A DNA stretch of 11,536 nt, taken from the NCBI GenBank assembly GCA_958430865.1, contig CAUDNR010000523.1, positions 1-11,536 of the forward strand, in the 5' to 3' direction. The stretch comes from Entrophospora sp. SA101. Lineage: Eukaryota; Glomeromycota; Glomeromycetes; Entrophosporales; Entrophosporaceae. Of the stretch, positions 7,250 to 11,536 are shown one piece after another. The notes beneath the pieces were generated by a model, which did no database searches, had not been told where the DNA came from, and worked only from the letters and a program-made list of their open reading frames with translations. The translations under genes were made by a program, and so were the position numbers. Position 1 is the first letter of the stretch. Each line of letters begins with the position of its first letter.

Positions 7250-8190
7250 CAGTGTGTAATGAAAATAATGGCGGTTTGTGACACAAGTTTGATTTATTTA
7301 GAAAATAATAAATTGTTTGTTTGCATAATTTACGAATTAAGTATATATTCATTTGTTTACACTCTAACAAACACATAAAATAAATAAAAATTTATTGTTA
7401 CTTTCACTTTTGCTACTTAAAATCTATAAAAACATGGTTAATACAAAGCTTGAAACCCAACGTAAAATTATTTTGCATTTTTGGCTCAATGACATCCATT
7501 CAGCTAAAGAAATATATCAAAGAACAAACATTCCCTTGTACTATCGAACATAACCTCCAAAAGCTTAGAGAAACGGGTACCATTGAACATAAACAAAGTA
7601 GTGGTAGACCATTGAAGGTTACACGAATTCTTGCACATTCCTTGGGTCAACATATTCGTCATAATTCTGCTTTAACAACCCATCAACTTTCTTTATTAGC
7701 CCAGGAAAAGCATAATATATTGATTTCTCATACTTCTATTTGGAGACATATGAAAAAAAAGGGTATGAGAGTTCTATATCTCTTGGAACCCCCATGCTGA
7801 TGACTCAACACATTGAAACATGAAAAGAATGGGCACGAGACTATATGAACACTAACTGGGACAAAACAATATTCACAGATGAAACTGCTTTCAATCTTTT
7901 TAGAAACAAAGTTAGTAGATGGCACAAATATGGTAATAGACCAACCTGACATTTGCCAAAAGTGCATCAAAAGGTAATGGCATGGGGTGGGATCTCATTA
8001 AAAGGTAGAACATCTTTATTTTGTTTTACTGATATCATGAATGGCCCTTATTATGTAAATATTTTGCAGACACAGCTTCTACCTGTTGTAAAAAACTTAT
8101 GTGGTAGAGGTTGGCGTTTGCAACAAGACAATGATCCTAAGCACACTTCAAGTGTTGTGAAGGAATTCTTTGCCCAAAATAAAAATGACT
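7250..8190 (+). mobile_element. Tc1/mariner-like transposon, longer remnant, copy B
   Basis: The left end CAGTGTGTAATG follows TA at 7248-7249. The transposase remnant can be followed to about 8190, then similarity ends. I searched for the reverse complement of the left terminus downstream and did not find it, so the right end and the transposase C-terminus are missing. Confidence 0.85.
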
Positions 8191-8198
8191 CTCAATAA
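7434..8198 (+). pseudogene. Tc1-like transposase, truncated and shifted, copy B
   Basis: This enzyme would cut and paste the element with a DDE/D active site. ATG at 7434 starts the DNA-binding half. The frame shifts near 7539 and back at the C run near 7791. The catalytic half shows FTDETAFNLF (first Asp, 7878-7880), VMAWGGIS, and QQDNDPKHTS (second Asp, 8127-8129). The third acidic residue, expected about 34-37 residues later in an SPDLNPIE-like motif, is absent: the frame ends at TAA 8196-8198. TGA stops at 7821-7823 and 7947-7949 fall where Arg is likely; copy A still has CGG at the first site. Tc1 transposases are about 340 aa; this keeps about 250 codons. Confidence 0.9.
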
Positions 8199-8961
8199 GT
8201 CGGTTCATGTGATTTTTATAAATCTTTGAGAGATAGTATTTACTATTTTTAGTGATGATGATCCAATAATAAATATGTTTCATGAATAATATATTATCTA
8301 CACTTGATAATTATTTTTGAATAATCTATTTTTATCAATTAAATCATTGATTATAGCATTCTAAAAATTATCATATTGTTATATTTTATATCAATTATAT
8401 CATCAGTTGGGTATTTTTGTGTTTTTTTTTCAAAAATTTACATTTAAAATTATATCATATAAAAGCTATAATAGAACATATTAATATGATTTTCAATATT
8501 TTTGAAAGATCTATTCAAAAAACAATTTTTTCCCATTTTTTTTTTAATTAATAAAAGTGCTAGAAATGCAAAAAAAATCAAATTTTATATGAAAATGAAT
8601 AAGAATCTAGGATATTGAATGATGAAATTTTATGTATTTTTTATTATGTAGTGTTTTATGTAATTGACAAAAAACATCATTCACAAACTTTTGTCTGGGT
8701 AGTGTAAATGATTTAAACATGATTTTTTTTGTAAAATTGCATATTTCAATAAGTCAGACAGACCACAATGCCCAGCCACTCATGTCCAATTTATTGAGTT
8801 TACCTATATAAGACCACCAGTGTTGGAAACTGAGTGCAGGTTTGTATTACATAATAAATGTGCACATTTTGTGATTACTAAAAAAATTTTTTATTAATAT
8901 GTATATAATAATAAATAAAATTTTATCAATACTTTATTGCAAAAAAAAAAAGAAAAAAAAA
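8191..8961. other. AT-rich non-coding stretch with weak terminal-repeat signal
   Basis: No coding frame is supported here. CTCAATAAGTCGG at 8191 has a loose inverted counterpart near 8781-8798 (CATGTCCAATTTATTGAG), which could mark a 608-bp degenerate element, but I see no clear target duplication. CAATAAGTC also recurs near 8748. CTATATAAG at about 8803-8811 looks like a TATA box, with no gene after it that I can recognise. Confidence 0.45.
8933..8938 (-). terminator. AATAAA polyadenylation signal for the LRR ORF
   Basis: AATAAA on the minus strand lies 24 bases past the TAA stop (8962-8964), followed by T-rich and A-rich sequence. It is a plausible 3' end, but in DNA this AT-rich the hexamer also occurs by chance. 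Confidence 0.4.
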
Positions 8962-9531
8962 TTATAAAAATGATTCAGTATGATAAATTCTTCCTGGCTC
9001 TACTAATGTAAATGGTCTAGGTCCTTTCCAATTCTCCATTATTTTATCAATAGTATGATCACTAAGAATTTTACTACCATAAGGAAAACTTATCAACTTT
9101 AACTTTTTTGGTAATGTTTGATTTAAAGCTACCAAAAGTTTATCAAGATCTACTACATAATAAGTTATTCTACTAAATTCAAGACTTTTTAATTCAGTAC
9201 AATTACTAAATACTTCCATCAACTTCTGGTCTAATCCATCCATATACAATATTGACAAACTAACTAGATTTTCACAAGATTGTGCAATTGATTGGAATAG
9301 CCTTCCCATAATTTCATTATCAGTTGGATTGCCATTAACATCTAAATGTTTAAGGGTTTTTCCATTGATGTTGATAAAATCAGACAAGTCTGATAAAAAT
9401 GGTTGATTATGAATAGATAACTTCACAGTTTTAATATTTAGCAGTGAAACATTTTTCAAGTAATTTTTTTCTTCATTAAAACGAGAAGTTAATGATAAAG
9501 TCTCTAAATTTTTAAATTCTGACAGCATCAT
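8962..9531 (-). CDS. Leucine-rich repeat protein, C-terminal part of an F-box/LRR family member
   Basis: The ORF is 189 aa from ATG at 9531 to TAA at 8962. Several irregular leucine-rich units are visible: FKNLETLSL, GKTLKHLDVNGNPTDNE, SCENLVSLSIL and CTELKSLEF. The closing section (TIDKIMENWKGPRPFTL) resembles the end of the glomeromycotan F-box/LRR family. Such repeats bind partner proteins; the F-box that would join it to Skp1 is missing. In frame upstream, codons for ISQLKINITD follow a TAA at 9565-9567, so LRR-like sequence appears to continue above the ATG and the ORF is probably a 5'-truncated gene. It is head to head with the gene at 9625, 93 bp apart. Whether it is expressed is unknown. 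Confidence 0.6.
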   Translation of the reverse strand: MMLSEFKNLETLSLTSRFNEEKNYLKNVSLLNIKTVKLSIHNQPFLSDLSDFININGKTLKHLDVNGNPTDNEIMGRLFQSIAQSCENLVSLSILYMDGLDQKLMEVFSNCTELKSLEFSRITYYVVDLDKLLVALNQTLPKKLKLISFPYGSKILSDHTIDKIMENWKGPRPFTLVEPGRIYHTESFL

Positions 9532-9624
9532 GTGATCTGTAATATTTATCTTGAGTTGACTAATTTATATATCTTGCAATTTAAATTATTTGCATCCATC
9601 TTTAGATTATTACAAATTAATAAA

Positions 9625-10138
9625 ATGTTAGAAAAAAAACTGAAAATTATTAATTATATAAATAGCGATTTGATTGATTTATTATTGTTGTATCCTTTTT
9701 AACATTAATGGACACAAAGAACCTTTATTATACACATATTAAGCCTTAACTAATTTTTATTATGTGTTTTCCAGGTATGGTGAAGATATTAAGTTGGAGG
9801 AAATGAATATGTTCGATACAATGGGTTTGTATAATTTTGTGGTTTTTTTTTAATAAAAAAGTTTAATCATTCACTGATTAATTTTTTAAATAGAAGAGTT
9901 TCAGGATTGCATTAATATGATAATTAATACAGTTTGTGGGTGGATTGAATTTTCGTGGGGAGAAGATGATGAAATCAATGGCATCAAAGTTGATAAAAAT
10001 TATAAATCAGAGGAAGTGCATTGGTTAATAAACAAAAAAAAGGATATTATAGAGTGGTGGCATCGACAATCTATCGAATTAGATTATTATTCACAAATAC
10101 TTTTTACTGAATTGAAGCTAGTGGGTGAACATTTATAA
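9625..10138 (+). CDS. Spliced three-exon gene, 119-aa protein of unrecognised family
   Basis: The model is join(9625-9689, 9775-9824, 9894-10138): 360 coding bases, 119 aa plus TAA. ATG at 9625 is the first in-frame ATG after a stop near 9517. Both introns use GT-AG and both joins keep the frame: TT+G makes Leu22 before YGEDIKLEEMNMF, and G+AA makes Glu39 in TMEEFQDCINM. The protein is hydrophilic with an acidic patch (WGEDDE, residues 60-65) and five Trp (55, 60, 82, 93, 94). I see no signal peptide, membrane segment or known motif, so I give no function. Frame preservation over two introns is good evidence for a real gene. It shares a 93-bp head-to-head interval with the LRR ORF. A further intron may lie in the 3' UTR. 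Confidence 0.65.
9690..9774 (+). other. Intron 1 of the 119-aa gene
   Basis: 85 nt: donor GTATCC, branch-like CTTAACTAAT at 9745-9754, pyrimidine-rich TTTTCCAG acceptor at 9767-9774. It interrupts Leu22 after its second base. Confidence 0.65.
9825..9893 (+). other. Intron 2 of the 119-aa gene
   Basis: 69 nt: donor GTTTGT, branch-like CACTGATTAAT at about 9872-9882, acceptor AAATAG ending at 9893. It interrupts Glu39 after its first base. Confidence 0.65.
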
Positions 10139-10163
10139 TGAAATAAGATTTTATTGGTTAAAA

Positions 10164-10248
10164 GTAAGAATACACATGTTCAATTGATTTTAATTATTAC
10201 TCTCTCTTTTACTAACTCTCAATCTCTAAATCAATTTTTTTGGGACAG
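10164..10248 (+). other. Probable 3' UTR intron after the 119-aa gene
   Basis: 85 nt: strong donor GTAAGA, a perfect TACTAAC branch point at 10210-10216, acceptor GGGACAG ending at 10248. The donor lies 25 bases after the stop codon, close enough that nonsense-mediated decay would not be expected. The alternative is a longer gene with a different donor: GTGGGT near 10120 would join TELKL to VMNVSNFRITV. Confidence 0.5.
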
Positions 10249-10655
10249 GTGATGAATGTTTCCAATTTTAGAATAACAGTTTCATTTTGTAGTTATGAAA
10301 TCCAATATTTTTCTTTTGGCTAGTTCTTGCTTTTTTTTTATCAATCAAGTATTTTTTGTGCTTCACAATTAATAATGACCAATATTCATTACTATTTACT
10401 TTTTCTTTTTTTCATTCAGCCATCTTTTTCCAGGCTGTTGGTTTTATATTTTTTTATTAAGTGGTTAATTTGGTATTTTTCTGCTTCTTCTTGTCAAGAA
10501 AAATTATTTTAATTAATTATTATTGGTATCAGTAGGATCTTCAAATCTTTTTCTTAAATAAATCTCTTATAACAAAAAATCTAAATTTTTATATTTTATT
10601 ACTATCATTTTATTATTTTTTTTTATAATTGTTACTATTACTGAATTATTTTAAT
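10249..10655. other. AT-rich stretch without a supported gene
   Basis: Long T and A runs. It may include the 3' end of the transcript from 9625. No reading frame shows recognisable protein sequence on either strand. Confidence 0.5.
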
Positions 10656-11245
10656 GTGGGAGCAACATGTTTAAACCCTGAAATTCTTGGTGATACAAAT
10701 GTTCACTTTGTCTGGTTTTGTTGCAGTATGCCCCATATTATTTTTAATTGATATTCTTTATTTTTTTCTTTCATTCATAATAAACAATAATCAATTAATA
10801 TTAATTATAAAGTTTTGAAAATAAAAAAGTGATTTCAAAGATAGTGAGTGTTACTCAGTTTATTATCAATTTCCAATCGGAAGACGACACAAACAAACAC
10901 AAACAATTGAAGAAGCATGGCATGGTAACAATAAGATTTACATTACATTCATTCACAATGAAAATCTTGGTGTAACTAAGAAAAAATGTACGGTTAATAA
11001 GTGAATCACTTTTTAATCCAGTTATTGTTTGATATCCTACCACTAATTGCTTTAGTATGCACAGGACATCAGGTAATTATCATCCCAGTCAATTAGTAAA
11101 TTTCATTAAATTTACCTTAAGGTTTCAAGATTTCAAGATTTACCCCATTTTGGATACAAAATTTATTAATTTACCTTCTTTTGAACATACTAGTTATACA
11201 ATTTTTTCTATAAATTTTTATTCACATCATCAATTGATAAATTAA
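10656..11245 (+). other. Tentative chain of three plus-strand exons
   Basis: Three open stretches join in frame. 10656-10725 reads NPEILGDTNVHFVWFCC up to a GTATGC donor. 10841-11000, after a CAAAG acceptor, reads SECYSVYYQFPIGRRHKQ, then EEAWHGNNKIYITFIHN. 11056-11245, after a CTAAT branch and TTTAG acceptor, reads MHRTSGNYHPSQLVNFI and ends in TAA. The introns would be 10726-10840 and 11001-11055. The middle exon is hydrophilic, retains CpG and reads like protein. No start codon or family is evident, the acceptor at 10840 is weak, and the last exon is less protein-like. It could be a real gene, a relic or chance. Confidence 0.27.
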
Positions 11246-11401
11246 TACTATCTTAAATAAGAATAAACACACTGGTCTTAGTGAAATTCTTGCTCCCAGT
11301 AAAAAATGGATAAAGGTATTTTTTCTTGCACAAAAAATAAAAAATTTAATATTTTGCTTTATAATAAATAAAATTTAAATTCTATAAAGGTAAATAAAAT
11401 A

Positions 11402-11536
11402 TTTTACAACACAAAATAAACATCATCTAATTAAATAATTTGTTTTTATAATAACCAGGGAGTAAGTATTATATTATAATTTAACTTTTACAACACAAAA
11501 TAAACATCATCTAATTAAATAATTTGTTTTTTTATT
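11402..11536. repeat. 84-bp-period direct repeat, cut by the window end
   Basis: A 46-bp sequence beginning TTTTACAACACAAAATAAAC at 11402-11447 recurs exactly at 11486-11531, offset 84 bp. The intervening 38 bp (ATAATAACCAGGG...) may recur beyond the window. This is either the start of a minisatellite or a short duplication. Bases 11246-11401 before it are AT-rich with nothing recognisable. Confidence 0.8.

Larger units (their letters stand above)
5916..7820 (+). repeat. Direct duplication, copy B (gypsy plus Tc1 composite)
   Basis: Partner of 3241-5051. The copies are nearly identical over 6413-7820 but diverged over 5916-6295. The 113-bp element sits right at the change from diverged to identical sequence. 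Confidence 0.9.

Noticed and set aside
7728..7970. 80-aa minus-strand ORF
   Set aside because: Antisense shadow of the Tc1-like transposase, which has family motifs on the plus strand.
8690..8880. Solo LTR suggested by TGTCTGGG, TATATAAG and AATAAA in order
   Set aside because: No second LTR, no matching TG...CA ends with target duplication, and such signals are common by chance in AT-rich DNA.
5180..9531. F-box fragment and LRR ORF as two halves of one gene split by transposons
   Set aside because: On the minus strand the LRR part lies upstream of the F-box part, the wrong order, so a simple insertion cannot explain it; they are probably from two family members or a rearrangement.
10327..10512. 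61-aa Phe/Tyr-rich plus ORF
   Set aside because: Composition is simply that of T-rich DNA; no motif, intron context or family resemblance.
10520..10540. TTGGTATCAGTAGG resembling a retrotransposon primer-binding site
   Set aside because: Only partial match to the usual TGGTATCAGAGC and no LTR-like sequence or element beside it.
10855..11043. 62-aa minus-strand ORF
   Set aside because: No recognisable motif; the plus-strand reading of the same bases is more hydrophilic and connects to neighbouring exon candidates.

Overview
The window looks like a transposon-filled intergenic region of a strongly AT-rich fungal genome. My best guess is an arbuscular mycorrhizal fungus (Glomeromycotina, such as Rhizophagus). 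That rests on decayed Ty3/gypsy and Tc1/mariner elements, short introns of 55 to 115 nt with CTAAC-like branch points, and two fragments of the F-box/leucine-rich family that is greatly expanded in those fungi. It is inference; no species marker is present.

Layout. Bases 1-116 are a palindrome-rich TAATTACG repeat. Bases 117-4480 are a minus-strand Ty3/gypsy element read from gag (about 4478) through protease, reverse transcriptase and RNase H to integrase (about 117). It is dead: stops, frameshifts, a DSG to DSR change in the protease, and two nested small TA-inserting elements (592-1402, 2267-2472). Its gag is cut at 4480 by the left end of a plus-strand Tc1-like transposon (4481-5051). A truncated F-box gene follows (5180-5530, minus). 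A second copy of the gypsy/Tc1 composite occupies about 5909-8190. It carries a third small TA element (6298-6410) that the first copy lacks, and a longer piece of transposase that still lacks the third catalytic acidic residue. Bases 8191-8961 are AT-rich with weak repeat signals. Then come an LRR C-terminal ORF (8962-9531, minus) and, head to head with it, a previously hidden three-exon plus-strand gene (9625-10138, 119 aa, family not recognised). The last 1.4 kb is AT-rich, with a tentative chain of plus-strand exons (10656-11245) and an 84-bp-period repeat running off the end.

How it fits together. All four DNA elements inserted at TA. For the three small ones, removing the element plus one TA gives back a sensible gypsy reading frame, or the empty site seen in the other copy, so their ends are well supported. 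Most internal stops are TGA where the family has arginine, which points to C-to-T decay of CGA codons. The two composite copies are almost identical over 1.4 kb but about 4-5% different just upstream, so they have a mosaic history. I see no intact mobile-element gene and no convincing new defence or regulatory system. The most novel items are the spliced 119-aa gene and the small TA elements.
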